Origin: Paracoccus albicereus
Lineage (GTDB): Bacteria; Pseudomonadota; Alphaproteobacteria; Rhodobacterales; Rhodobacteraceae
Length of the DNA stretch: 64,000 bases
Reading direction: 5' to 3'
NCBI RefSeq assembly: GCF_024359525.1
Contig: NZ_JAKZEU010000001.1
Location: 434,001 to 498,000, forward strand
The notes under the pieces were generated by a model. It was given only the letters and a program-made list of their open reading frames with translations. It searched no databases and was not told where the DNA came from. Position numbers and translations under genes: made by a program. The first letter of the stretch is position 1. Each line of letters starts with the position of its first letter. Of the stretch, positions 27,115-38,246 are shown piece after piece.

Positions 27115-28071
27115 TCAGACCGCCCCCGTCAGATAATCGGCGTGGATCAGGTTGGTGACTTCTGCCAGTTCTGAAATGATCCCGCTCAGGAACTCGTGGA
27201 GCCCATCGTCGAAGATCTGATCGATCTCGGTCGTCTGAAGCTTTTCGAGAAGCTCGCGCGCCTTGTCGCGCGCATGGGCCGGCACACCATCACCGTAACG
27301 GCGGCCGAGCCCTTCAAGATGCCAGACCGTCTCATAAAGCGAGGTGATGAGCGAGCGGGGGCTTTCGCCGTTGAGGATCAGAAAATCCGCAACGCGCGTC
27401 GCGGTGATGTCGCCGCCATAGGCCCAATGAAATGCCCGATGGGCCGATAGCGACCGCAAGATGACCTGCCACTGGTAGGTGTCCAGTTCGGATCCGATGA
27501 ACTCGACATGAGGTAGCAGCACGAAATACTTGACGTCGAGGATACGCGCCGTCGCGTCAGCCCGCTCGATCCCGTAGCCGAGATTCATGAAGTGCCAGCC
27601 ATCGTTACGCAGCTGCGTCGTGTTGATCGCGCCACGCACGGTGGAAGCGTTTCGGGTCACGAGATCGGTCAAGCCGGCCATGTCCAGCTGACCGCGCGGC
27701 GTCCGCTCGACCTTGCGCAGACCCTGGTAGGACGTGTTCAGCGCGTCCCAGACTTGACCGGTCAAAGCGGTCCGCACGATCCGGCCGCTTTCGCGCGCCT
27801 TTTCGAACGACGACACCACCGAGGACGGATTGTCGCGATCGAAAAACAGGAATTCCGAAATCCCTTCTTCGGTCACGTCACCATGCTTCTCGGCGTAGAG
27901 CGCCGCGTTGCCCGACGCATTCAGCAGCGATTTCCATTCGTTCTGGTAGCCCTCGGCGGTGTTGGGCAGCAGCGTGATACGCTGGCCCACGTCAAGAAGC
28001 CGGGCACTGGTTTCGGCACGCTCCAGATGGCGGGTCATCCAGAACAGGTTTGCGGCGGTGCGGCTTAGCAT
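27115..28071 (-). CDS. Alpha-E domain protein
   Basis: 318-residue, almost wholly helical protein of the alpha-E family. Diagnostic: LSRTAANLFWMTRHLERAE at the N-terminus and repeated helices with FWAYG-like HWAYGGD. No catalytic site is known for the family; it is always linked to circularly permuted ATP-grasp proteins and may be a scaffold or substrate carrier. The start at 28071 follows a GGGAGGGGACAAAG ribosome binding site; the longer frame would overlap the upstream gene. It forms a tight operon with both neighbours (14 bp and 3 bp gaps). Confidence 0.9.
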   Translation of the reverse strand: MLSRTAANLFWMTRHLERAETSARLLDVGQRITLLPNTAEGYQNEWKSLLNASGNAALYAEKHGDVTEEGISEFLFFDRDNPSSVVSSFEKARESGRIVRTALTGQVWDALNTSYQGLRKVERTPRGQLDMAGLTDLVTRNASTVRGAINTTQLRNDGWHFMNLGYGIERADATARILDVKYFVLLPHVEFIGSELDTYQWQVILRSLSAHRAFHWAYGGDITATRVADFLILNGESPRSLITSLYETVWHLEGLGRRYGDGVPAHARDKARELLEKLQTTEIDQIFDDGLHEFLSGIISELAEVTNLIHADYLTGAV

Positions 28072-28085
28072 CTTTGTCCCCTCCC

Positions 28086-29501
28086 TTATTCCGACAGGAC
28101 CCAAGTGTCCTTGACCCCGCCACCCTGCGACGAGTTCACGACAAGACTGCCTTCACGCAGCGCGACGCGGGTCAGACCGCCCGGCACCAGCTCGATCCGA
28201 TCGCCGCACAGGCAGAATGGTCGCAGATCGACATGTCGCGGAGCCACGCCTTCCTCGACGAAGGTGGGCGCGGTCGACAGGGACAGCGTCGGCTGTGCGA
28301 TGTAGTTCGACGGGTTCGCCTCAATCTTCTTTCGGAAGATCTCGATCTCATCCTTGGTCGATTTGGGTCCGACAAGCATGCCGTAGCCGCCGGATCCGTG
28401 AACTTCCTTCACGACCAGATCGGGCAGGTTATCCATGACGTATTTGTAGTCGTCATCCTTCCACAGCGTCCAGGTATCGACGTTCTTTAGAATCGGCTCT
28501 TCGCCCAGATAGAACCGGACCATCTCAGGCACGAAGGTGTAGATCGCCTTGTCGTCCGCGACGCCCGCGCCGGGCGCAGAGCAGATCGACACGCCGCCAG
28601 AGCGGTAGACGTCCATCAGACCGGGCACACCCAGCATGGAATCCGGGCGGAAGCAGAGCGGGTCGATATAGGGATCGTCCAGCCGGCGATAGATCACGTC
28701 CACCCGCTTCGGCCCTTGGGTCGTCCGCATGTACACGAACTCACCATCCACGAACAGATCCTGCCCTTCGACCAATTCGACGCCCATCAGGTTGGCAAGG
28801 AAGCTGTGCTCGTAATAGGCGCTGTTGAAATGGCCTGGGGTCAGGATCACGCAGGTGGGGCGGTCCTTGCATTTGGACGGGGCGACCGATTCCAGCGTCC
28901 GGCGCAGCAGATTCGGGTACTGGTCGACCGGCTCGATCCGGTTCGTGCGGAACAGATCAGGAAACATCCGCATCATGATTTCGCGGTTTTCCAGCATGTA
29001 ACTGACGCCCGACGGCGTACGGCAATTGTCTTCCAGCACGAAGAATTCGTTCTTCCCGGTGCGGACCAGATCGGTGCCGATGATATGGCTGTAGACACCG
29101 CGTGGGGGGACGACGCCGACGACAGCCTTTTCATAGGCTTCGTTCTGGTAGACCAAACGGGAGGGGATGCGCCCCGCACGAAGAATCTCTGCCCGGCCAT
29201 AAACGTCGCGAAGGAACGCGTTCAACGCGCGGGCGCGCTGCTTGATGCCACGTTCCAGCCGCCGCCATTCGTTCTGTTCGAAAACGCGCGGCATCATGTC
29301 GAAGGGGATCAGCCGGTCGGGATCGCCGCCTTCACCGTACACCGCGAAGGTGATCCCGATACGGCGGAACAGATCTTCGGCCTCGGCCTGCTTCATCTGA
29401 CGCAGATCGGACGGCATCGTCTCGACCCATTCGCGCAGCATGGCGTAGGGTTCGCGAACCGACTTACCGTCGCTGTCATACATTTCGTTGAAGTAGGTCA
29501 T
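28086..29501 (-). CDS. Circularly permuted ATP-grasp protein
   Basis: 471 residues. ATP-grasp elements appear in permuted order: FFVLEDNCRTPSGVSYMLEN, ILTPGHFNSAYYEH, VDVIYRRLDDPYIDPL, VVKEVHGSGGYGMLVG and C-terminal RHVDLRPFCL. The family is predicted to join amino acids or peptides in an ATP-dependent manner (amidoligase). The start at 29501 (MTYFNEMYD) has a G-rich Shine-Dalgarno; a 17-codon extension was rejected. It is the first gene of the Anbu-linked operon. The product it makes is not known. Confidence 0.92.
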   Translation of the reverse strand: MTYFNEMYDSDGKSVREPYAMLREWVETMPSDLRQMKQAEAEDLFRRIGITFAVYGEGGDPDRLIPFDMMPRVFEQNEWRRLERGIKQRARALNAFLRDVYGRAEILRAGRIPSRLVYQNEAYEKAVVGVVPPRGVYSHIIGTDLVRTGKNEFFVLEDNCRTPSGVSYMLENREIMMRMFPDLFRTNRIEPVDQYPNLLRRTLESVAPSKCKDRPTCVILTPGHFNSAYYEHSFLANLMGVELVEGQDLFVDGEFVYMRTTQGPKRVDVIYRRLDDPYIDPLCFRPDSMLGVPGLMDVYRSGGVSICSAPGAGVADDKAIYTFVPEMVRFYLGEEPILKNVDTWTLWKDDDYKYVMDNLPDLVVKEVHGSGGYGMLVGPKSTKDEIEIFRKKIEANPSNYIAQPTLSLSTAPTFVEEGVAPRHVDLRPFCLCGDRIELVPGGLTRVALREGSLVVNSSQGGGVKDTWVLSE

Positions 29502-29622
29502 CCCGTTCCCCCGTTGGGCCTGTCCGCGCTCCTTCGATGCTGAAGGATTCATCGGCTCAGGCTGCTAGGGCAACCGGAAAAACCGGGGAAAGTTCCGATA
29601 CTTGGCGGATATCGGGCAGCAT

Positions 29623-29645
29623 GCGGCGGGGTGCGCCGCTTTTTT
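29623..29645 (+). terminator. Canonical intrinsic terminator on the plus strand
   Basis: GCGGCG (29623-29628) pairs with CGCCGC (29634-29639) and is followed by six T. The T-run is on the plus strand, yet the adjacent genes on both sides are transcribed from the minus strand. It may end an unannotated plus-strand RNA from the 29502-29622 gap, or antisense transcription across the ATP-grasp operon. Confidence 0.55.
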
Positions 29646-29647
29646 GG

Positions 29648-30634
29648 TCAGCCTGCTCGCGCAGCTTCCAGCCCGACGACGCCCGCCTTCGCCGCTCGAT
29701 ATTCATCCGCCAGCCGATTGACATATGTCGCGGCCGGTACCGTCTCTCGGATCGCGCCGATGCCCTGGCCCGCACCCCAGATCGTACTCCACGCCTTGGG
29801 CTTCTTTGCGCCTTCGGAAAAGCTCATCGTCTCGGCGTCGGCGTGATCAAGCGCGTCGGGGTCCATCCCCGCATTGCGGATCGAAGGCGCAAGGTAATTG
29901 CCTGACACCCCGGTGAACAGCGATGAGGTCACGATATCCATCGCACCTGACTCAGCAATCATCCGCTTGTAATCGGGCTGGGCATTTGCTTCGTCCGTCG
30001 CGATGAAGGGGCTTCCGATATAGGCCAGATCCGCCCCCATCACCTGCGCGGCCAGCACCGCGCGGCCCGTTGCGATCGCACCCGACAGCAGCAACGGGCC
30101 GTTGAACCAGTCGCGGATTTCCTGGAGCAGCGCGAAGGGCGATTGCGGTCCGGCATGGCCGCCCGCTCCGGCGGCGACAGCGATCAGGCCGTCGGCGCCT
30201 TTCTCGATCGCCTTCTTGGCGAAGACGTTGTTGATGACATCATGCAGCGCGATGCCGCCGCAATCATGCGCGGCCTCGTTCACCTCGACCCGTGCGCCAA
30301 GCGACGTGATCCAGATCGGCACCTTGTGGCGGTGGCAGATCTCGATATCGCGCTCCAGCCTTCCGTTACTGCGATGCACGATCTGGTTGACAGCGAAGGG
30401 CGCGGCGGGGCGGTCGGGGTTCGCCTGATTGTAGCGGTCCAGTTCCTCGGTGATCCGGGTCAGCCACGCTTCCAGCAGGATTGGATCGCCGTCCTTTTCC
30501 CGCGCGTTCAGCGCCGGAAAGCTGCCCACGATCCCGGCCTTGCACTGCGCGATGACAAGCTCGGGCCCCGAGACGATGAACATCGGCGAGCCGACGACGG
30601 GGATGCGTAGGCCTTGCAGGATGGGCGGCAGCAT
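29648..30634 (-). CDS. NAD(P)H-dependent flavin oxidoreductase (nitronate monooxygenase family)
   Basis: FMN-dependent TIM-barrel enzyme, 328 residues. Motifs: PVVGSPMFIVSGPEL at the N-terminus, ITSLGAR, GADGLIAVAAGAGGHAG (the FMN phosphate/His region of nitronate monooxygenases) and LLLSGAIATGRAVLAA, then GADLAYIGSPF. GGAGG 6 bp before 30634 fixes the start. Some members oxidise propionate-3-nitronate, others act as enoyl reductases or quinone reductases; the C-terminal region here does not decide. It is a single gene, divergent from the exported nucleosidase gene. Confidence 0.85.
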   Translation of the reverse strand: MLPPILQGLRIPVVGSPMFIVSGPELVIAQCKAGIVGSFPALNAREKDGDPILLEAWLTRITEELDRYNQANPDRPAAPFAVNQIVHRSNGRLERDIEICHRHKVPIWITSLGARVEVNEAAHDCGGIALHDVINNVFAKKAIEKGADGLIAVAAGAGGHAGPQSPFALLQEIRDWFNGPLLLSGAIATGRAVLAAQVMGADLAYIGSPFIATDEANAQPDYKRMIAESGAMDIVTSSLFTGVSGNYLAPSIRNAGMDPDALDHADAETMSFSEGAKKPKAWSTIWGAGQGIGAIRETVPAATYVNRLADEYRAAKAGVVGLEAARAG

Positions 30635-30771
30635 GGAACCTCCACGATTTCGGGCACGATGCCGCGCGGGTCGGCAGTGGGCAAGGGATGACGCGGCGAC
30701 AGTCACGGTCGCTGGCCATGCGCCCACGCTAGGTCTAAGCCCAAGCGAACATCAGCATGAAAGGTCGACCG

Positions 30772-31662
30772 ATGATCCGCCAAAGCCTCGCCGCCTTCCT
30801 TCTTACGACCATGCCGCTCGCCGCTCAGGAGAGTCCACGGATCGCCGTCATGTCCGCTTTCGAGCCGGAATGGATCAGCCTGCAAGCCGATCTGGAAGGC
30901 GCAGAGAGCCAGGTCATCAATGGCACCGAATTCATTACCGGCAAGCTGTCGGGACAGGACGTGGTCCTGTTCCTGTCAGGCGTGTCGATGGTGAACGCGG
31001 CGATGACCACCCAGCTGGCGCTGGATCGTTTCGACATCGAGGCGATCGTCTTTTCGGGGATCGCGGGCGGCGTCGATCCGTCGCTGAATATCGGCGACGT
31101 CGTCGTGGCCGAGGAATGGGGCCAATGGCTGGAAACGGTGATGGCGCGGGCGGAGGGTGACGGCTTTGCGCTGCCGGGCTTCCTGTCCTCGCCCTTCCCG
31201 AATCTCGGGATGATCTTCACGCGCGAGACGACGGTCGCCTCGGACCGGGGCGAGCCCGAGACGCGGTTCTGGTTCCCTGCCGATCCCGATTTGCTGGCGG
31301 TGGCCAAAGAGGTCGCGGCCGAGACCGATCTGGCGGATTGCAACACCGACGACGCCTGCCTCAGCGAGCCGCCGGTAATCCGTGTCGGCGGGCACGGTGT
31401 GTCGGGATCCTCCTTCCTCGACAATGCCGAGATCCGGGACTGGCTGGCATCGACCTTCGAGGCGCAGGTGGTGGACATGGAATCCGCGGCCGTCGCGCAA
31501 GTCGCCTGGGCCAATCAGGTCCCGTTCATCGCTTTCCGCTCGCTGTCGGATCTGGCCGGCGGCGGCGAGGGTGAGAATGAGATGGGCGTCTTCATGTCAC
31601 TCGCGTCCGAGAATTCGGCCGCGCTGGTCAAGGCGTTTCTGGCAGCGATGCCATCCGAATGA
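30772..31662 (+). CDS. Exported MTA/SAH nucleosidase-like phosphorylase-fold protein
   Basis: 296 residues. After an N-terminal signal peptide (about 1-20, MIRQSLAAFLLTTMPLAAQ) follows the purine nucleoside phosphorylase fold of 5'-methylthioadenosine/S-adenosylhomocysteine nucleosidases: MSAFEPEW with the catalytic Glu, VFSGIAGGVDPSLNIGDVVV, VDMESAAVAQVAW and the Asp of RSLSDLAGG. An insert with two Cys (DCNTDDACLS) is present. The start at 30772 is supported by AAAGG 8 bp upstream; an earlier ATG at 30757 would hide the signal peptide. Cytosolic Pfs/MtnN enzymes lack a signal, so this is a periplasmic variant, perhaps for scavenging. Confidence 0.82.
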   Translation: MIRQSLAAFLLTTMPLAAQESPRIAVMSAFEPEWISLQADLEGAESQVINGTEFITGKLSGQDVVLFLSGVSMVNAAMTTQLALDRFDIEAIVFSGIAGGVDPSLNIGDVVVAEEWGQWLETVMARAEGDGFALPGFLSSPFPNLGMIFTRETTVASDRGEPETRFWFPADPDLLAVAKEVAAETDLADCNTDDACLSEPPVIRVGGHGVSGSSFLDNAEIRDWLASTFEAQVVDMESAAVAQVAWANQVPFIAFRSLSDLAGGGEGENEMGVFMSLASENSAALVKAFLAAMPSE

Positions 31663-31663
31663 A

Positions 31664-31697
31664 GAAAGGGGCCGCGGATTGCCCCGCGGCCCCTTTC
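31664..31697. terminator. Strong bidirectional terminator between nucleosidase gene and clpB
   Basis: 14-bp perfect arms (31664-31677 and 31684-31697) around a 6-nt loop, with AAA at one flank and TTT at the other flank of the stem. It occupies the whole gap between the convergent genes and can stop transcription from both sides. Confidence 0.85.
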
Positions 31698-31698
31698 G

Positions 31699-34341
<2,643 letters not shown>

Positions 34342-34480
34342 CGGTCATTCTCCTTTTCGTTAGCCCCCGCTTCGGAACCGCCCTGTCGGCGCGATCCCAT
34401 CCGGGTCTTCGTTGTCAATCTGGGGTCGCAAAAGGCGTGTTACAATGGCGCAACACCCTGATTCCGTGCCGGAGAAATCG

Positions 34481-35491
34481 ATGTTCCGCATCGCCACGTT
34501 CAACCTGGAAAACCTTGATGAGGACCCTGCGGACGAGCCGGGGCGGCCGACCTTTCTGGAACGCGCCGCGCTGCTGCGTCCGGCGCTGGAACGGCTGCGG
34601 GCCGACATCCTCTGCCTGCAAGAGGTTCACGGCCAGGAGCGGTCGGGGCAACCGCGCGACCTGTTGGCGCTGCGGGCATTGCTGGCCGACACTCGCTACG
34701 CGAACCACCAAATGGTCAGCACAAAGACGCGGGACGGTTCCCAGGTCTATGACGTGCGCAATCTGGTGACGCTTGTGCCGCCGGGCTGGGACATCCGCGA
34801 GGTGGCCCAGATCAATGGCGAGATCGTACCCAACCCGCTCTATCAGCGGACCGTGGCCGGCGATCCGCAACCTCGTCCGCTGGAATGGGAGCGACCTCTG
34901 TTGTGGCTTCGCGTCGCCACCCCGACGGGCGTCGAAATGCATATCCTGAACGCGCATTTCAAATCCAAGCTGGCAACGCCTGCTGCCGACCTGATGGAAG
35001 ATCGCTTTACCTGGAAGCTTGCGGCAGGCTGGGCCGAGGGGTTCTTCGTCTCGTCGATGAAGCGTGTCGGCGCAGCGCTGGAAGCACGCGCGGTGATCGA
35101 CCTGATCTTCGACGATGATCCGGCCGCGCTGATCCTGATCGCGGGCGATCTGAATGCGAATAGCGACGAGGTTCCGTTGATGGCGCTGCGCGGGCGCGTC
35201 GAGGATACCGGCAACGGCGCCCTGGCGAACCGGGTGATGGTCCCGCTGGAAATGAACGTGCCGGACAGCAAGCGTTACACGCTCATTCACCACGGCAAGG
35301 GTGAGATGATCGACCATATCCTCGCCTCGCGCCGCTTCGTTCAGGCGTTCTCGCACACCGAGATCCATAACGAGATCCTGCCGGATGAGTCCGTGGCCTT
35401 TGCAACCGATGTGAAGCATCCGGAATCAGACCATGCGCCGGTCGTCGCGGTCTTCTACGACGATCTTTTGGAGCCGCCCCAGATCGTCTAA
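34481..35491 (+). CDS. Endonuclease/exonuclease/phosphatase family protein
   Basis: 336 residues with the EEP fold: FRIATFNLENLDED (metal Asn/Glu), LCLQEVHG (catalytic Glu), HILNAHFKSK, GDLNANSDEVPL (Asp-Asn) and the C-terminal SDHAPVVAVF (Asp-His). The family covers DNases, phosphodiesterases and phospholipases; there is no signal peptide from the chosen start at 34481, which has GGAGAAATCG in front. Two upstream in-frame starts (34412 TTG, 34445 ATG) give extra residues without family likeness. It runs directly into pyrF 28 bp later. Confidence 0.82.
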   Translation: MFRIATFNLENLDEDPADEPGRPTFLERAALLRPALERLRADILCLQEVHGQERSGQPRDLLALRALLADTRYANHQMVSTKTRDGSQVYDVRNLVTLVPPGWDIREVAQINGEIVPNPLYQRTVAGDPQPRPLEWERPLLWLRVATPTGVEMHILNAHFKSKLATPAADLMEDRFTWKLAAGWAEGFFVSSMKRVGAALEARAVIDLIFDDDPAALILIAGDLNANSDEVPLMALRGRVEDTGNGALANRVMVPLEMNVPDSKRYTLIHHGKGEMIDHILASRRFVQAFSHTEIHNEILPDESVAFATDVKHPESDHAPVVAVFYDDLLEPPQIV

Positions 35492-35519
35492 GGACGCTGC
35501 AGCAGCGAAAGGGATGACG

Positions 35520-36227
35520 ATGGATGACCGGCTGATCGTGGCGCTGGACGTGCCGAACGCGGTGGCTGGCCTGGAACTGGCGGGCCGTCTGGGGGATGCC
35601 GTCAGCTTCTACAAGATCGGGCTGGGAATGCTGACCGGTGGCGGCCTGGCGCTTGCGAACGAATTGAAGGCCGAGCATGGAAAACGCATCTTCCTCGACA
35701 TGAAGCTCTTCGACATCGGCGCGACGGTCGAGAACGCCGTGCGGGGACTCGCGCAGTTCGATCTCGACTTTCTGACCGTACACGGCGATCCGAATGTGGT
35801 GCGCGCGGCGAAGGAAGGCGCTTCGGGCAGCAACCTCAAGATCCTCGGCGTCACCATCCTGACCTCGACAGACCGCGCCGATCTCGACGCCGCGCTGATC
35901 CAGGCAGGCGATCTCCATGAGATCACGGTCGAGCGCGCCGCCCGTGCCTTCGAAGCGGGCGCGGACGGTGTGATCTGTTCGCCGCGCGAGGCTGCAGCGA
36001 TCCGTTCGCTGCCCGGCTCGAAACTGATCGTGACGCCGGGCGTGCGGCCCGCAGGTGCGGATGTTGGCGACCAGAAGCGTGTCGAGACGCCCGCCAGCGC
36101 CATCGCGGCGGGCGTCGACCATATCGTGGTCGGTCGGCCGGTCTGGCAGGCGCAAGATCCGCGTGCCGCAGCCGAGTCGATTCTGGCCGAGATGGTCTCA
36201 CCTCAGGCAAAGCAGCCGAACCTGTAG
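35520..36227 (+). CDS. pyrF: Orotidine 5'-phosphate decarboxylase
   Basis: Last step of UMP synthesis. 235 residues. The N-terminus LIVALDVPNAVAGLEL and the catalytic FLDMKLFDIGATV (DxKxxDI) define the family; VTPGVRP and VVGRPVWQAQDP bind the phosphate near the C-terminus. Of two close ATGs (35514, 35520) the second has proper spacing to GAAAGGG. It is probably co-transcribed with the upstream nuclease-like gene. Confidence 0.96.
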   Translation: MDDRLIVALDVPNAVAGLELAGRLGDAVSFYKIGLGMLTGGGLALANELKAEHGKRIFLDMKLFDIGATVENAVRGLAQFDLDFLTVHGDPNVVRAAKEGASGSNLKILGVTILTSTDRADLDAALIQAGDLHEITVERAARAFEAGADGVICSPREAAAIRSLPGSKLIVTPGVRPAGADVGDQKRVETPASAIAAGVDHIVVGRPVWQAQDPRAAAESILAEMVSPQAKQPNL

Positions 36228-36299
36228 CGCGCGACGCGTTCATCTTCTGTTGACCCTTCCGGGGCAGGCTGCGAGCTTTGCCGAGCACGGAGGGGCGCG

Positions 36300-37040
36300 A
36301 TGGCCGAAGATCTGGGACTGCGTGAGAAATCCACAAACGATCTGGTCGTCTCGTTCCTCGCCGTCAGGCGCTCGATCGGCATCCTAGGTCTGTTCCTTCC
36401 GGTTTCGCTGATTGTCTACGGCCTGTTCAGCCACGACGGCATCCTCGACAGCATGTCGGCCTATTACTACTCGCCCATGCGCGAGATCTTCGTGGGCACG
36501 CTCTGCGCGCTGGCGGTCTTTCTGTGGACCTACGAAGGCTACCGACCCCAGCCCGGCGAATGGCTGAGCGACCGGATCGTGGCAAAGGTCGCATCACTGG
36601 GGGCAGCGGGTGTCGCACTGCTGCCGACAGCACCCGCGCCCATCTTTGGGGCCGAGGCCGCACCCGTCATCGAAGATCAGCCAGTGACCTGTACGCTGAG
36701 CCAGTGCTTGTTGGGCGACGTGACGGCGAGCGTGGTCCATTTCCTGTCGGCCGCCGCGTTCTTCGGCGCGATGACGGTCTTCCTGCTGTTTTTGTTCACC
36801 AAAGGGGCAGAGGACAGCGGGGAAAAGCGGGCGGCCAACCGCATCTATCGCGCCTGCGGGCTGGTGATCCTAGTCGCGCTGGTACTGATCGGCGTCCTGC
36901 AGTTCACCGGATTGCGCGAGGCGCTTGGCATACTTCGCCCGGTGTTCTGGCTGGAGGTCGCGGCCAGCATCGCAATTGCCGTCGGATGGATGACCAAAGG
37001 CGATTCCATGCGGCCGCTGCAGAAAGCGCTGGCAGCGTGA
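36300..37040 (+). CDS. Integral membrane protein of unknown function
   Basis: 246 residues, about six hydrophobic segments (around 25-48, 65-85, 95-115, 140-165, 185-205, 215-235). Between the first two lies SMSAYYYSPMREIFVGTL, a Tyr-rich motif I have seen in other unannotated membrane proteins. Two Cys (TCTLSQCLLG) in a loop near residue 130 may form a disulfide on the periplasmic side. It is a single gene between pyrF and the convergent NfeD gene, with no informative operon partner. I do not recognise a function. Confidence 0.75.
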   Translation: MAEDLGLREKSTNDLVVSFLAVRRSIGILGLFLPVSLIVYGLFSHDGILDSMSAYYYSPMREIFVGTLCALAVFLWTYEGYRPQPGEWLSDRIVAKVASLGAAGVALLPTAPAPIFGAEAAPVIEDQPVTCTLSQCLLGDVTASVVHFLSAAAFFGAMTVFLLFLFTKGAEDSGEKRAANRIYRACGLVILVALVLIGVLQFTGLREALGILRPVFWLEVAASIAIAVGWMTKGDSMRPLQKALAA

Positions 37041-37050
37041 TTGGCCGGCC

Positions 37051-37326
37051 TCAGTCATTGTCGTTGATGTCGCGGTCCCAGATGCGGACCTGACCCTCGC
37101 GCACGCCGACCAGGCGCCGCATTGCAAGCCAGATCAGCGCCGACAGGATGGCCGTGACGACAAGGGCCATGGGGAAGCCACCACTCCACAGGCCCGCCAG
37201 AAGCATCAGTCCCATCAGCCCGACCGAGATGGCGATGCCGAAGAAGATCCAGCCCGGCGCCAGCAATTCCAGCGCGCCCAGAACCAGCGCCGCAATCAGC
37301 CACAGCCAGCCGTTGGCCCAGCTCAT
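37051..37326 (-). CDS. NfeD-like short membrane protein
   Basis: 91 residues: two or three hydrophobic segments (LIAALVLGALELLAPGWIFF and following), then a short C-terminal soluble part. It matches the short NfeD form that lacks the protease domain and is encoded next to SPFH proteins. It overlaps the upstream SPFH gene by ATGA and is presumably its membrane partner (YbbK/YbbL-type pair). Confidence 0.85.
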   Translation of the reverse strand: MSWANGWLWLIAALVLGALELLAPGWIFFGIAISVGLMGLMLLAGLWSGGFPMALVVTAILSALIWLAMRRLVGVREGQVRIWDRDINDND

Positions 37327-38222
37327 GCGCCGCCGCCTTTCCCGCCGCGCAACATGCCGAAAGCATCGGCAAAGGCATCCAGCGCTGCGGCGGGCACGAT
37401 CACCGTCTGCTTTCCTTGGCCCTGCCCGACGGCCGTCAAAGCCTCAACCTGCTTGATCGCAACCTGATATTGCGCCGCCTCCAGCCCGCCATCGCGGATC
37501 GCGGCGGCAAGAGCAGTGGTCGAGTAGGCTTCGGCATCGGCTAGCACGCGCTTGGCCTTGGCCAGCTGCTCGGCCGCGTAAAGCTCACCATCGGCGGCAA
37601 GCTCGACTGCGCGGCGCTTGCCCTCGGCTTCGGTGACCTGCGCGCGTCGCGCACGCTCGGCGTTCAACTGCTGCAGCATTGCCGCGCGCGTCGCCTGATC
37701 AAGATTGACGTCGAGAATTTCGGCTCGCGTGACCTCGATCCCCCAGTCATCGACGACATTCGCCAGCGCTTCGCGGATGCGCGAAATCAGCTGTGCGCGG
37801 TTCGACTGAACCTGATCCAGTTCCATCGCGCCGATTTCGGACCGCACGATGCCCGCGACCGTGGTCGCGATGGCCGCGTCGATGTCGCGGATGCGGTAGA
37901 CGGTCTTTTCCGGCTCGATGATGCGATAGAAGACGCTGCTGTCCACTTGAACCAGCACGTTGTCGGACGTGATCGCATCCTGCGAATTGGTCGGCAATTG
38001 ACGTTCAAGGATGGAAATCCGATGCGCCACCCGGTCCAGAAACGGGAAGATGAAATTGATGCCCGGCCCCAGAACGGAACGAAGCCGTCCGAACCGCTCG
38101 ACCACGAATTTCTGGGATTGCGGCACGATCTTTACCGCCGACGTCACGGCGAGAAAGATGACGATCGCCAGGACGATCAGCGCGATGTTCTGGGTGAGAA
38201 GCTCGGACAATTGGTCGGGCAT
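37323..38222 (-). CDS. SPFH/band 7 membrane-scaffold protein (QmcA type)
   Basis: 299 residues. One N-terminal transmembrane helix (about 12-32), then the SPFH domain starting KIVPQSQKFVVERFGR and containing RVAHRISILERQLPT, followed by a long helical region rich in Glu/Ala/Arg (RARRAQVTEAEGKRRAVEL) used for oligomerisation. Stomatin-like proteins organise membrane microdomains and regulate membrane proteases. It is translationally coupled to the NfeD-like gene, the standard partner. Confidence 0.92.
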   Translation of the reverse strand: MPDQLSELLTQNIALIVLAIVIFLAVTSAVKIVPQSQKFVVERFGRLRSVLGPGINFIFPFLDRVAHRISILERQLPTNSQDAITSDNVLVQVDSSVFYRIIEPEKTVYRIRDIDAAIATTVAGIVRSEIGAMELDQVQSNRAQLISRIREALANVVDDWGIEVTRAEILDVNLDQATRAAMLQQLNAERARRAQVTEAEGKRRAVELAADGELYAAEQLAKAKRVLADAEAYSTTALAAAIRDGGLEAAQYQVAIKQVEALTAVGQGQGKQTVIVPAAALDAFADAFGMLRGGKGGGA

Positions 38223-38246
38223 CGTGCCGATCTCCTTCTTCTGGTC

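Noticed and set aside
34342..34480. RpoH promoter before clpB
   Set aside because: TTGACA is present on the minus strand, but no matching -10 at a suitable distance.
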